From positions 1 through 34,439 of the forward strand of contig JAISAQ010000067.1 of NCBI GenBank assembly GCA_031266775.1: a stretch of DNA of 34,439 nucleotides. The letters are read 5' to 3'. The translations under genes and the position numbers were made by a program. This document shows, in pieces, positions 7,132 through 15,724 of the stretch. Every line of letters begins with the position of its first letter. Positions within the stretch are counted from its first letter, which is position 1. Under the pieces are notes generated by a model. That model was not told the DNA's origin, ran no database searches, and saw nothing but the letters and a program-made list of their open reading frames with translations. Source of the DNA: Treponema sp. (GTDB lineage Bacteria > Spirochaetota > Spirochaetia > Treponematales > Breznakiellaceae).

Positions 7132-10100
7132 TCAGCTAAAGTACCTTACGCCGGCCTCAAAAATCCGCTGCGCCTTGTTTCCCGGAATATTGATGTGGAC
7201 GAATTCTCCCCGCCGTTCCGAATGGCCCATCTTGCCCAGAATGCGGCCGTCGGGACTGGTGAGCCCTTCGGCGGCAAAATCGGAGCCATTGGGATTATCG
7301 GGCTCGGACAGGGCCGGTTTTCCCCCGGCGTCCGCATAGCAGAAGGGAATCTGCCCCGCCCTGAAAAGCGCTCCTCCTGCTTCCTTCCGCATAACAAGAC
7401 GGCCCTCGCCGTGGCTTACCGGGATCACGTGAAGGGCGCCTTCGTCTTCAAGGGCAAGCCAGGGCGACAGCGTAGACATGACGCGGGTACGCACCATACG
7501 GGAAACATGGCGGCCTATACGGTTAGAGGCAAGTACGGCCCGGTCTTCGTCCCGGTACGTTCCGTGGGGGACAAGCCCTACCCTGACGAGCGCCTGAAAA
7601 CCGTTGCAGATCCCCAGCAGGAGGCCGTCCCGTTTTTCCATGAGGTCCGTCACGGCTTCGGCAACAGGTCCGGCGCGGAGCACGGCGGCGATGAATTTTC
7701 CCGAACCGTCAGGCTCGTCGCCCGCGCTGAATCCTCCCGAAAGGGCAAGGATCTGCGACTCTGCGATTGCCCCGGCAAGTTCCTGTATGGAAAGGGTAAT
7801 GTCTTCACGGTTACGGTTCCTGAAGACGACAAGCCGCGTCCGCGCCCCCGCTTCGCGGAAGGCCCTTTCCATGTCCCATTCGCAGTTGGTTCCCGGAAAC
7901 ACCGGAAGCGTTACAAGCGGGGAGGCTGAACGGGTCCGTGAGCGCGCCGGGCGCGGCGGGGCGGCATGCGGTATTTCCCCGGCAGGCGGGGCGCATGCGG
8001 CCCTTGTTCCCGACACACGGGGATACACAAGGGCAAGGAGGGACTCGTAGATTTTCCGCAGTTTTGAAAGGGAAACGGATGCCGAAGACGCGCCTTTTGC
8101 AATGCGGAATGTTTTTTTGGCGGCAGTCCGCGCAATAACATGGCAGGACGCATCCTTCATGATGCGCACGAGGTCTTCCCCGCCATGGCCCCGGTTTTCC
8201 CTGAATGCCTTTCCGTCTATTTCAGCCAGAACCGAACCTTGGGAGAGGATCTGAACGTCCTGCCAGGCGCCGCAGTACAACCGCACTCCGGTACAATTGC
8301 CGAAAGCCATTACCGCAAGGGACGCGGCGGCTCCCCCGGCTCCCATGGGCCAGGCGGAACGGACAACGCCTGCGGCGCTTAATTCCGCAAGCGCGTTCAT
8401 GTTGGAACGAAAGACATCCCACTCACAGGCGCCGTCCGCGCGCTGGGCCAGAAGGATGACGGCGTTTCCCGCCTCACCGCTCAGGGCCCCCGAACGCACG
8501 GAGGCGGCGGGCGCGGTTCCTGCGGCAAAAGCGGCCAGTACAGGGGGCACGGCGAGGCGTATTCCGTGTTTGTCATCGCGGTAATTTCCCGACATGGAAT
8601 CTTTTCCGCCTATAGCCGGAACGCCCAGACTGAGCTGGGCCTCAAGCGCCCCAAGGAGGGCGGCGGCGGGCCTGCCCCAGCTTTCGGGATCTTCGGGATG
8701 TTCAAAATATTCCTGAAAACTCAAGTGGGCTTCCCACGGATTTCCCCCAAGACAGGCTATCTTTGCCAGGGCTTCACGAACCGCGCCCTTGGCGCCTTCG
8801 TAGGGATTAACGCCCGAAAGAACAGGATCGTAGCCGAAGGTCATGAGGCTGGCGGTACGGCTCCGTTTTCCAGGCAGGGGAAGCAGCGCAGCCGCGCCGC
8901 ATTCGGGGGTCCCCTGTTCACTGCCGCCCCAGGGGAAGAGGACCGAAGATCCCCCTATGGAGCCGTCAAAACGTTCGGCAAGGCCTCTCCTGCTTCCCGA
9001 ACGGAGGGAGCGCAGCTCATCTTCAAGGGCGTCAAGCAGAGCGCGCGCGATCTTTGCTCCGGCGGTTTCAGGCCGGCCTGTCCCGCCGCCGTCTTTGAAT
9101 TCCCCCGCGCCGTCCGCCGGAACGGGTGTTCCTGAAATGAGCGCCGGGGCCGAGCGGGACGCTCCGCCGGAATCAAGAAAATCCCGCGAAATGTCCACGA
9201 TGGCCTTTCCCTGCCAGAACATGCGAAGACGGGGATTACCGGCGCCGCCTGAGCCCGCCGTAACTTCCGCGATAACGGCCGCGTCAAGGTTTTCCGCGGC
9301 GGCCATGCGTATGCACGTATCCGCGTCCCCGGCGGATGTTACCACCGCCATACGTTCCTGGGATTCCGAAATGGCAAGTTCCATTCCGTCAAGGCCAGAG
9401 TATTTTTTCGGCACAACGTCAAGGTTGATGTCAAGGCCGGCGGCCAGTTCCCCAACCGCCACCGCGACGCCGCCCGCGCCAAAGTCGTTACAGCGTTTGA
9501 CAAGCCGGATAAAGGCGGGATTCCTGAACAGCCGCTGGAGCTTGCGTTCTTCCACGGCGTTTCCCTTTTGTACTTCCGCCCCGGCGTTTTGCACCGATGT
9601 TCCGGTATGGGATTTCGAAGATCCCGTGGCCCCTCCTATTCCGTCGCGCCCTGTCTTTCCCCCGATAAGGATCACCGTATCGGCAGGAACCGGCTCTTCA
9701 CGGCGCACCCAGGCGGCGGGAACCGCGCCTATTACCGCTCCCAGTTCCATGTGTTTGGCGATGAATCCCGGATGATAAAATTCGGCCACCTGTCCTGTGG
9801 CAAGCCCTATCTGGTTTCCGTAAGACGAGTAGCCCGCGGCCGACTCGCGGGCTATCTTCAGCTGGGGAAGTTTTCCCGGCAGCGTCCGGGAAAGTTCCCC
9901 GCGCGGATCGCCGCCGCCTGAGATCCTTATCGCCTGGTACACATAGGCCCTGCCCGAAAGAGGGTCCCGTATCGCGCCGCCCAGGCATGTCGCCGCACCG
10001 CCAAAGGGCTCGATTTCGGTTGGGTGGTTATGCGTTTCATTTTTGAAAAGGAGCAGCACCGGTTCTTTGTTTCCGCCGGCGGTTTCGGCCTCCGTTTTTA

Positions 10101-11073
10101 CGGTACAGGCGTTTATCTCCGCGGATATGTCGGCCTTCCCGGCAAGCCCGCGTTTTTTAAGCGCCCTGTAACCGATGACGGCCATATCCATGAGAGAGAC
10201 AGGCGGAGGGGACGGGCCGTACACTTCGCGGCGCGTTTCATGGTAGAGCGCAAGGGCCTTTTCGAGCGCCGGTTTTAGCGGGCCTTTTCCCACACGTATA
10301 TTTTCAAGAACGGTTGTAAAGGTTGTATGCCGGCAGTGATCCGACCAGTAGGTGTCAAGAATCCGCAGTTCAGCCAGCGTAGGATCGCGGCCTTCGGACA
10401 CAAAATAGTCGCGGCAGCATTGAAGATCCTCTTCCTGCATGGCAAGAGCGTATGCGGGACTTTCTTTAGCCGGAAAGTTCCCCGAAATAAAACCTTCAAG
10501 AACGGGTACGGGAAGGGGAACACCGGCGTCTTCGGAAAAAAGGAATTGTTCCCCGCCCGGCTTCTTTCCCGAAACCGGCCGGGGCGCGGCCTCTCGGGAG
10601 TCCACCGGGTTGATGAGATAACGCTTTACCGCCAGAAGCGCCGCCGGGGAAAGGGGGAAGGCGGCCCTGAAAACATACACAGACGCGGAATGTATGCGCG
10701 GCCTTACACCTGATATCAATTCCGCGCACTGTTCCGCCGAATCGGATCTTTGATCATACTGGCCGGGAAGATATTCGACCGCGAAATAATCGTCGCCCTT
10801 TTTTACCGGCAGGTCTTCCCCAAAGAAGATCCGGTCATGCCGGACATCGGCAAGCACATGCAGGATGATGTCATGCACCGCGTCCGGGAGCAGAAGGCCG
10901 CCTACGGGCGGCGCAATATCGTACCGTCTGAGGATGCGCAGGGAACCAAGCCGCCTGAGTTCCGGATACTCCGTTCCCAGAAAAGCCGCCAGATCGTTTT
11001 TCAGCCCCAGTGCCTCAGTGTTAAAACCCCTCTTTTTTTCAACATGGATACGGTATATCCGCGCTTTTTCCAT
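7132..11073 (-). CDS. purL: Phosphoribosylformylglycinamidine synthase, single-chain
   Basis: 1313 residues, the large form in which synthetase and glutaminase are fused. It converts FGAR, ATP and glutamine to FGAM in the fourth step of purine synthesis. The synthetase half has FKNETHNHPTEIEPFGGAAT and SGGGDPRGE; the second ATP-grasp-like half has GGKDSMSGNY. The C-terminal class I glutamine amidotransferase begins near LPVFPGTNCEWD, with nucleophile C1156 in GICNGFQ and catalytic H1284/E1286 in GHSER. It resembles the clostridial-type long PurL. The start at ATG 11073 has no Shine-Dalgarno but has a promoter with TAAACT six bases upstream. The stop codon lies exactly at the edge of the cassette-like insertion. 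It is separated from psuG by 180 bp with two hairpins, so it is probably its own transcript. Confidence 0.97.
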   Translation of the reverse strand: MEKARIYRIHVEKKRGFNTEALGLKNDLAAFLGTEYPELRRLGSLRILRRYDIAPPVGGLLLPDAVHDIILHVLADVRHDRIFFGEDLPVKKGDDYFAVEYLPGQYDQRSDSAEQCAELISGVRPRIHSASVYVFRAAFPLSPAALLAVKRYLINPVDSREAAPRPVSGKKPGGEQFLFSEDAGVPLPVPVLEGFISGNFPAKESPAYALAMQEEDLQCCRDYFVSEGRDPTLAELRILDTYWSDHCRHTTFTTVLENIRVGKGPLKPALEKALALYHETRREVYGPSPPPVSLMDMAVIGYRALKKRGLAGKADISAEINACTVKTEAETAGGNKEPVLLLFKNETHNHPTEIEPFGGAATCLGGAIRDPLSGRAYVYQAIRISGGGDPRGELSRTLPGKLPQLKIARESAAGYSSYGNQIGLATGQVAEFYHPGFIAKHMELGAVIGAVPAAWVRREEPVPADTVILIGGKTGRDGIGGATGSSKSHTGTSVQNAGAEVQKGNAVEERKLQRLFRNPAFIRLVKRCNDFGAGGVAVAVGELAAGLDINLDVVPKKYSGLDGMELAISESQERMAVVTSAGDADTCIRMAAAENLDAAVIAEVTAGSGGAGNPRLRMFWQGKAIVDISRDFLDSGGASRSAPALISGTPVPADGAGEFKDGGGTGRPETAGAKIARALLDALEDELRSLRSGSRRGLAERFDGSIGGSSVLFPWGGSEQGTPECGAAALLPLPGKRSRTASLMTFGYDPVLSGVNPYEGAKGAVREALAKIACLGGNPWEAHLSFQEYFEHPEDPESWGRPAAALLGALEAQLSLGVPAIGGKDSMSGNYRDDKHGIRLAVPPVLAAFAAGTAPAASVRSGALSGEAGNAVILLAQRADGACEWDVFRSNMNALAELSAAGVVRSAWPMGAGGAAASLAVMAFGNCTGVRLYCGAWQDVQILSQGSVLAEIDGKAFRENRGHGGEDLVRIMKDASCHVIARTAAKKTFRIAKGASSASVSLSKLRKIYESLLALVYPRVSGTRAACAPPAGEIPHAAPPRPARSRTRSASPLVTLPVFPGTNCEWDMERAFREAGARTRLVVFRNRNREDITLSIQELAGAIAESQILALSGGFSAGDEPDGSGKFIAAVLRAGPVAEAVTDLMEKRDGLLLGICNGFQALVRVGLVPHGTYRDEDRAVLASNRIGRHVSRMVRTRVMSTLSPWLALEDEGALHVIPVSHGEGRLVMRKEAGGALFRAGQIPFCYADAGGKPALSEPDNPNGSDFAAEGLTSPDGRILGKMGHSERRGEFVHINIPGNKAQRIFEAGVRYFS

Positions 11074-11108
11074 GGGTACAGTTTACGGACAATCGAAAAG
11101 CCGGGCAA
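11074..11108 (-). promoter_or_regulatory. purL promoter, leaderless type
   Basis: On the minus strand: TTGCCC (11103-11108), a 17-bp spacer, TAAACT (11080-11085), then six bases GTACCC to the ATG. No Shine-Dalgarno is present. With so short a leader, a purine riboswitch is excluded downstream of this promoter. Confidence 0.5.
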
Positions 11109-11112
11109 GGGC

Positions 11113-11141
11113 TGAAATCTGCCCCTGCGGGGCAGATTTCA
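11113..11141 (-). terminator. Perfect hairpin after psuG, possible terminator
   Basis: A 13-bp perfect stem (TGAAATCTGCCCC and its complement) with a 3-base loop. It lies downstream of psuG and just upstream of the purL promoter. A long T run is missing, so it could be a weak intrinsic terminator or a structured RNA element. Confidence 0.4.
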
Positions 11142-11147
11142 ACTAAA

Positions 11148-11246
11148 GAGTTTTGCGGCAGGGCGCGTATGCTTCATGTTACGCGGGCTTTGGCAGCCGC
11201 GGGAATTCAGGCGGGATGCGCGAAGAGGCGAAGAGCCGCAAAACTC
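11148..11246. repeat. 12-bp inverted repeat enclosing 75 bp
   Basis: GAGTTTTGCGGC (11148-11159) and GCCGCAAAACTC (11235-11246) are perfect inverse copies. They enclose GC-rich sequence with smaller stems directly after psuG. The ends could be a small mobile element or the stem of a structured RNA. Nothing in it codes for a recognisable protein. Confidence 0.45.
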
Positions 11247-11253
11247 CGGGCCC

Positions 11254-12174
11254 CTACAGCCGGGCGTAGGCCAGGGCAATGTCGGCGGCAAGCGCGGCGT
11301 TTCCGTAGACAAGGCGCATGTTTGCCGCGAGACTTTCGCCGCCTGTGATCCGCTTGATCGCGTCAAGCAGGAAGGGCGTAATCGCCTTTCCGCTTATTCC
11401 CCTTTCCGCCGCCTCTTTCAGGGCCTCTTCAATGGCGGCGTCCGTTTTTTCCCGGCTCATGGCATATTCCTGTGCGATGGGATTGGCTATGACGGCGCCG
11501 CCCCCAAGGCCCATGTCCCACTTTACCTTCATCATGCGGGCCGCCTCTTCGGCGCTGTTTACGCGCAGGGGCGCGTCGAATCCGGAGTCGGGAGTGTAAA
11601 AGGCGGGAAAGCGATCCTGTCCGAATGCGGCCACGGGCACGCCCAGGGTTTCAAGGTATTCCAGGGTGCGTCCTATATCGAGGATGCTCTTGACCCCCGC
11701 GGAAATGACGCACACGTCCGTGGCGGCAAGTTCCGTCATGTCGGCGGATATATCCATGGATGATTCCGCGCCCCGGTGCACTCCCCCGATGCCGCCTGTG
11801 GCGAAAAAACGTATGCCGCCCAGGGCGGCGAGGATCATGGTTGCCGCTACGGTAGCCGCCCCGTCTCTGCCGGAGGCCATCACATAGGCAAGATCCCTCC
11901 GGGAACATTTGACCACATTCTTCGCCTTCGCCAGACGGGAAAGTTCCCCGCCGCTTAAACCGATTTTCGCCCGTCCCCCCAGAACCGCGATGGTTGCGGG
12001 AACGGCTCCGTGTTCCCGGATTGTTTTTTCGCACGCGGACGCACATTCAAGATTGTCCGGGTAAGGCATGCCGTGCGAAATGATCGTCGATTCCAGCGCG
12101 ACGACGGGTTTTCCTTTGCAGAGGGCGTCCTTTACTTCATCCGCCACATCAAGGTACTTGTCACAAACATTCAT
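11254..12174 (-). CDS. psuG: Pseudouridine-5'-phosphate glycosidase
   Basis: 306 residues. It cleaves the C-C glycosidic bond of pseudouridine 5'-phosphate to give uracil and ribose 5-phosphate (shown for the E. coli family member). Family motifs are present: VALESTIISHGMPYP near residues 25-39 with E28, the candidate Schiff-base lysine K89 in NVVKCSRRDL, and TGGIGGVHRG followed by MDISADMTEL near 126-149. The start is ATG 12174, seven bases after AGGAGAG. The longer open frame upstream has no such support and runs into the kinase. The first 14 bases overlap the end of psuK, which suggests translational coupling. It is the last gene of the yjjI-yjjW-psuK-psuG operon. Confidence 0.95.
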   Translation of the reverse strand: MNVCDKYLDVADEVKDALCKGKPVVALESTIISHGMPYPDNLECASACEKTIREHGAVPATIAVLGGRAKIGLSGGELSRLAKAKNVVKCSRRDLAYVMASGRDGAATVAATMILAALGGIRFFATGGIGGVHRGAESSMDISADMTELAATDVCVISAGVKSILDIGRTLEYLETLGVPVAAFGQDRFPAFYTPDSGFDAPLRVNSAEEAARMMKVKWDMGLGGGAVIANPIAQEYAMSREKTDAAIEEALKEAAERGISGKAITPFLLDAIKRITGGESLAANMRLVYGNAALAADIALAYARL

Positions 12175-13129
12175 GGTTCTCTCCTGGTTTTGATACAGCC
12201 GCAAGGCGTTCGTATACTTTTTCGGCGGTGATGTTTTCACATACGGCGCCGCCGCATTCTACCGTGATCGCCGCGGCGGCCGATCCAAAAAGGCCGCGGG
12301 CGGCTGTGCCTCTTCCTGCGGGGATACCGGCCCCGCCGCCCAGACAGTAATGCCAGGCGGCTCCCGCCGCAAAGGCGTCGCCCGCGCCGTTGACATTCAC
12401 CGTCTCCGCGGGCAGCGCCGGCAGCATGAACATTCCCTCTTCCGACGCGCACAGGACGCCCCCCGGCCCCAGCGTGACGCAGATCTCCTTAAGTCCCAGG
12501 GAAAGGAGCTTCCGGCAGCCTTCCCGCAGGGCTTCTTCGGTATCAAGAGAAAAGCCCGCCAGCGCCGCCGCCTCGGCGCGGTTGGTTTTAAGCAGACTGA
12601 GTCTGGGGAGGATGCCCGCGACGCGGCCCGCCTTTTCCGCAGAGACCGTATCGGCCATGAGCGGAACATCCTCCGCGAGCCGGGCGGCGGCGTCAAGGGT
12701 TTCGGGCAGCAGGTTCGCGTCAAGGATGACAAGATCCGACGCCCCCGCGTCATTTCTGGCGTTTTCAAGATCGGCGGGGGTAATGGATTCCACCGCCTCC
12801 ATGCTGTTTACCGCGGCGAAAAGCCCTCCTCCAGGTTCAAGCAGAAGGATATACAATCCGGTACTCATGCCCCCGCGGACGATGAGCCGGGAAGCGTCAA
12901 GCCCCGCGGCGGCAAAATGTTCCCGCAGAAATTCCGCAAATACGTCATCCCCAACGGCGCTGACGAAGATCACGGCGGCCCCAAGGCGGAGAAGATTTTC
13001 GGCAATATTACGGCCGACGCCGCCTGAGTTTATGCGTATGCGCGCGGGATTTGAATCGGCTTTGCGGACGGGTTTAAGGGATATGCCCGACACGTCTGCG
13101 TTTACGCCGCCTATTACGGTGATCTTCAT
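12161..13129 (-). CDS. psuK: Pseudouridine kinase, PfkB/ribokinase family
   Basis: 322 residues. The family signatures are clear: an N-terminal GGVGRNIAENLLRLG block (36-50) for substrate binding and NVNGAGDAFAAG near 245-256 with catalytic base D251. The specificity for pseudouridine is inferred from the directly coupled psuG, which uses the phosphorylated product. The start is ATG 13129, in an ATGA overlap with the stop of the activase gene. The longer upstream open frame is Pro/Arg-rich antisense-like sequence and is not used. It is cytoplasmic. Adenosine kinase or ribokinase activity is the alternative, but context argues against it. Confidence 0.9.
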   Translation of the reverse strand: MKITVIGGVNADVSGISLKPVRKADSNPARIRINSGGVGRNIAENLLRLGAAVIFVSAVGDDVFAEFLREHFAAAGLDASRLIVRGGMSTGLYILLLEPGGGLFAAVNSMEAVESITPADLENARNDAGASDLVILDANLLPETLDAAARLAEDVPLMADTVSAEKAGRVAGILPRLSLLKTNRAEAAALAGFSLDTEEALREGCRKLLSLGLKEICVTLGPGGVLCASEEGMFMLPALPAETVNVNGAGDAFAAGAAWHYCLGGGAGIPAGRGTAARGLFGSAAAAITVECGGAVCENITAEKVYERLAAVSKPGENHECL

Positions 13130-14025
13130 ACGACAAGCGCCTTGATGCCGTAACCGCCGCAGATTGCGGCAAGGCTTTTCATCAGGGAATCGCCGGGAAC
13201 GGTGAGCTTTCCGGCCCAGGCGGGCCTTACCCCTGCGGGGCGGTAACGGATCAGCCTGTATTGAAGGCGGGAATCCGCGCCTGCAAGGCGGCGGCATGTT
13301 TTGTCCACAAGGGCGGCGGCGTCAAAAAGGCCGGGACTTACCACGGTGCGCAGTTCGTACAATTTTCCTCTGCGCGCAAGGAATTCCCCCAGGCCCAATA
13401 TGTCGTAACCGCTCCGCCCCGTAATCCTTTTGTGTTCCTCATCGTTTTCGGGATCTGCCTTTACATCCAGCATGACGCCGTCGGTTACTTCAAGAAGCCC
13501 CTCGCCTTCTCCCGTGCCGTCCGGTTTCGAAAAATCATGGCTTCCGTTGGTATCAATAAAAAACGTGAGCCCCTTGTCCCTTACCAGCGTTCCAAGTTCC
13601 CGGAGGAACGCGGGGTAGAGGGTGCATTCTCCCCCCGAAACCGTGACCCCCCGTATGAAGGGAAGATCCTTTTCGATTCCGGCCATTACTTCTTCGGGCG
13701 ACATGAGGCTGACACGCGGGCTGGAATTGCGGGGACAGGCCGCAAGGCAGGCGCCGCAGAAAACGCAGCGTTCCTTTTTCCACAGAACCGCGTCCAAAGG
13801 CCCGCCGGGAACTTCCCCGGAAGAAGGCGCGAGGTCCCCCCGAATCAGGGCCCCCGCCGGGCAGGAGGAAAGGCACGTTCCGCAGGAATTGCAAAGAGCA
13901 ATAGTTTCGGGATTATGACAGTAGACGCAGTCAAAGTTACAGCCCTGCAAAAAAACCGCGGCCCGGTTTCCCGGGCCGTCGACAATGCTGGATCTCAGGA
14001 TGCGGTTCACAGGCGCCCTGCTCAC
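13126..14025 (-). CDS. yjjW: Glycyl radical enzyme activase, YjjW family
   Basis: 299 residues. It is a radical SAM protein with the CNFDCVYC motif (C29, C33, C36) that binds the SAM-coordinating 4Fe-4S cluster. Two ferredoxin-type cluster motifs are inserted after it (C45, C48, C51, C55 and C87, C90, C93, C97). SGGECTLYP and the LDVKADPEND segment are typical of PFL-activase relatives. It generates the glycyl radical on the partner YjjI under anoxic conditions. ATGA overlaps join it to yjjI upstream and psuK downstream. The family is assigned by the partner and by the two extra clusters. Confidence 0.92.
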   Translation of the reverse strand: MSRAPVNRILRSSIVDGPGNRAAVFLQGCNFDCVYCHNPETIALCNSCGTCLSSCPAGALIRGDLAPSSGEVPGGPLDAVLWKKERCVFCGACLAACPRNSSPRVSLMSPEEVMAGIEKDLPFIRGVTVSGGECTLYPAFLRELGTLVRDKGLTFFIDTNGSHDFSKPDGTGEGEGLLEVTDGVMLDVKADPENDEEHKRITGRSGYDILGLGEFLARRGKLYELRTVVSPGLFDAAALVDKTCRRLAGADSRLQYRLIRYRPAGVRPAWAGKLTVPGDSLMKSLAAICGGYGIKALVV

Positions 14026-15551
14026 CGCCTCTTCCTTTCAAGGACGCGGGCGTTCCGCGCGGAACCAAGGCCAAGGGCCGTTGTGTTCTGCAGTACGTTC
14101 CTTCCCGAGGCAAGCTTGTCCATTTCCGAACGCTTGACAAGGTAGCCTGTGACCCGGATTACGTCGGAATCACTTCCGTAAATCGAAAAATACCGGCCTC
14201 CCTTTGCAAAGCCGCCCTTTACCATGTCAAGCACATAGGCGGGATTCCGGCCGGCGGTGGCTTCCACCGCGAAGACATCTCCTGTTCCCGAAGGAAAGTA
14301 CCGGTGAAAAAGGCCGCAGTGGATCAGGTGATCGCTTAATTCTTCCGGCTCTTCTCCTATGGGAATGCGGGCTGCCGGGCTTTCGCCCACGTCGCTGTCT
14401 ATGCCGACCTGGCCGTGCATGAGAAAACGGCCGCCGGTGGCGGAGCAGAAGGGATTCCGGTGGGCTTTAACAAGGCCGTCCAGCGTATCCATGATTTCAA
14501 GGCCCAGCCTGTCCGCCTCGCCGCTGTGGCCGAAGCGGTCTTTTTTCCCCGATTTTTCCATGATGGTATTCACGCATTCGGCAAGCCCCACAAGGCCGAA
14601 CATGGCGGTGAAACGGTCCTTTTGTATAAAACCTTCCTTTGCGAGAAAGTTCGTGTCAAAGAAACCCGATTTTTCGGATATGAAGGAGATGCGGGCGTCC
14701 ATGTAGGCCATCATGATTTCCGCGGCGCGTTCCAGAGAGGGCCGGAATTCTTCCGGACTCCAAGCCGCCGACGCAAGATGCCCCAGCCTGAGCCGGGTCA
14801 GCGTATAGGAGCCGCCGCCTGAAAGAAGGCCGTTGTAGCAGCTTGCAATGGCGTAATCCGGCCCCAGTTCGTCAAGGAACATTCTGTGGTTTGCGAAACT
14901 TGGTTTTGCGCTCAAGAGGGCTGTCTGTGCGGCAAGAAGCGCGTAATCTTCGGGCGTTGTTCGGGGATCGTAAAGAAAGGAAATATTGGGAACGCTTGCG
15001 GGTTCTTCCTGTTGACATTCCAGAACAAGACGCCCCGTAAGGCTGTCTTCAGGACCAATGTCGGCGTGGCAAAAAGAATCTGTTACCGTTCTGTCTACAT
15101 AACGAAGAAAAAGCCCGATTTTTTTCTTCGCCGCCTCCCGGCTTTCCCTGAGGACGAACGGTTCCAGGAGCCGGTCCAGAAAGCCGATGAAAACCGGAAA
15201 GTTGGTGACGGACGGCACATGACGCATGAAGATCGACAGCACGTTCAGCGCCTCGTCGAGATCCGAAGGGGCCCTGAGATCCAGAAACGCGCAGCCCTCA
15301 CGAAAAAGTTTTGCGTAATCGGGCACGATGTACCGGGGTCTTGGCGGACAATTGGATTCCGCCAAATCGCAGATTATTCCGGCGTCCTTAAGTTCAAGAT
15401 AGCCGGGAGGCAGATCTATGACTTCAACAAGCGATTCGGCCAGCCGTTCAAGGCCGGTAACTTTTTGTTCATGGGTCAGAAGACCGTTACAAACAGTATC
15501 AAGCACCGCCTGCCGGGTTTTTTCAACCCGTTCCATGGTAATGGGTCTCAT
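14022..15551 (-). CDS. yjjI: Glycyl radical enzyme, YjjI family
   Basis: 509 residues, shorter than pyruvate formate-lyase (~760), as in the YjjI family. The glycyl radical loop is near the C-terminus (VIRVTGYLVKRSE, G469). The candidate thiyl cysteine is C238 in IASCYNGLLSGGGSY. The substrate is not known from this sequence. The start is ATG 15551; AAGGAGA lies upstream, with a rather long spacing of about 13-15 bases. It is the first gene of a four-gene operon with 4-bp overlaps. Its partnership with pseudouridine salvage genes here, and the location of yjjI-yjjW beside the deo nucleoside genes in E. coli (known), hint at a role with nucleoside-derived sugars or pyrimidines. Confidence 0.92.
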   Translation of the reverse strand: MRPITMERVEKTRQAVLDTVCNGLLTHEQKVTGLERLAESLVEVIDLPPGYLELKDAGIICDLAESNCPPRPRYIVPDYAKLFREGCAFLDLRAPSDLDEALNVLSIFMRHVPSVTNFPVFIGFLDRLLEPFVLRESREAAKKKIGLFLRYVDRTVTDSFCHADIGPEDSLTGRLVLECQQEEPASVPNISFLYDPRTTPEDYALLAAQTALLSAKPSFANHRMFLDELGPDYAIASCYNGLLSGGGSYTLTRLRLGHLASAAWSPEEFRPSLERAAEIMMAYMDARISFISEKSGFFDTNFLAKEGFIQKDRFTAMFGLVGLAECVNTIMEKSGKKDRFGHSGEADRLGLEIMDTLDGLVKAHRNPFCSATGGRFLMHGQVGIDSDVGESPAARIPIGEEPEELSDHLIHCGLFHRYFPSGTGDVFAVEATAGRNPAYVLDMVKGGFAKGGRYFSIYGSDSDVIRVTGYLVKRSEMDKLASGRNVLQNTTALGLGSARNARVLERKRR

Positions 15552-15587
15552 GGCAATCGTCTTTGTCTCCTTACATACACTGCTTTA

Positions 15588-15617
15588 AATATACACCGCA
15601 AAAAGAAGAAAAAACAA
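15588..15617 (-). promoter_or_regulatory. Promoter of the yjjI operon
   Basis: On the minus strand, TTGTTT (15612-15617) and TATATT (15588-15593) are 18 bp apart in an AT-rich region. The leader to the yjjI ATG is about 30 bases and holds an AAGGAGA ribosome binding site. Confidence 0.45.
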
Positions 15618-15651
15618 GCCTTGCCGTATTTTAAAAAAAAGCAGAAAACCC

Positions 15652-15682
15652 TTGACAGGCCCGTTCCGGCATGTGCTATAAG
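15652..15682 (+). promoter_or_regulatory. Promoter of the ArsB/NhaD-type transporter gene
   Basis: A consensus TTGACA (15652-15657) and TATAAG (15677-15682), 19 bp apart; CTATAA one base earlier gives 18. The leader to ATG 15725 is about 35 bases and includes GGGAGAG. Confidence 0.6.
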
Positions 15683-15724
15683 GATTATGTTAAAAGTCTT
15701 TTTTTATTTCACAGGGAGAGAAAC

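Noticed and set aside
11074..11250. Purine riboswitch before purL
   Set aside because: The promoter found leaves a leader of only about one base, and no purine aptamer core was recognised upstream.
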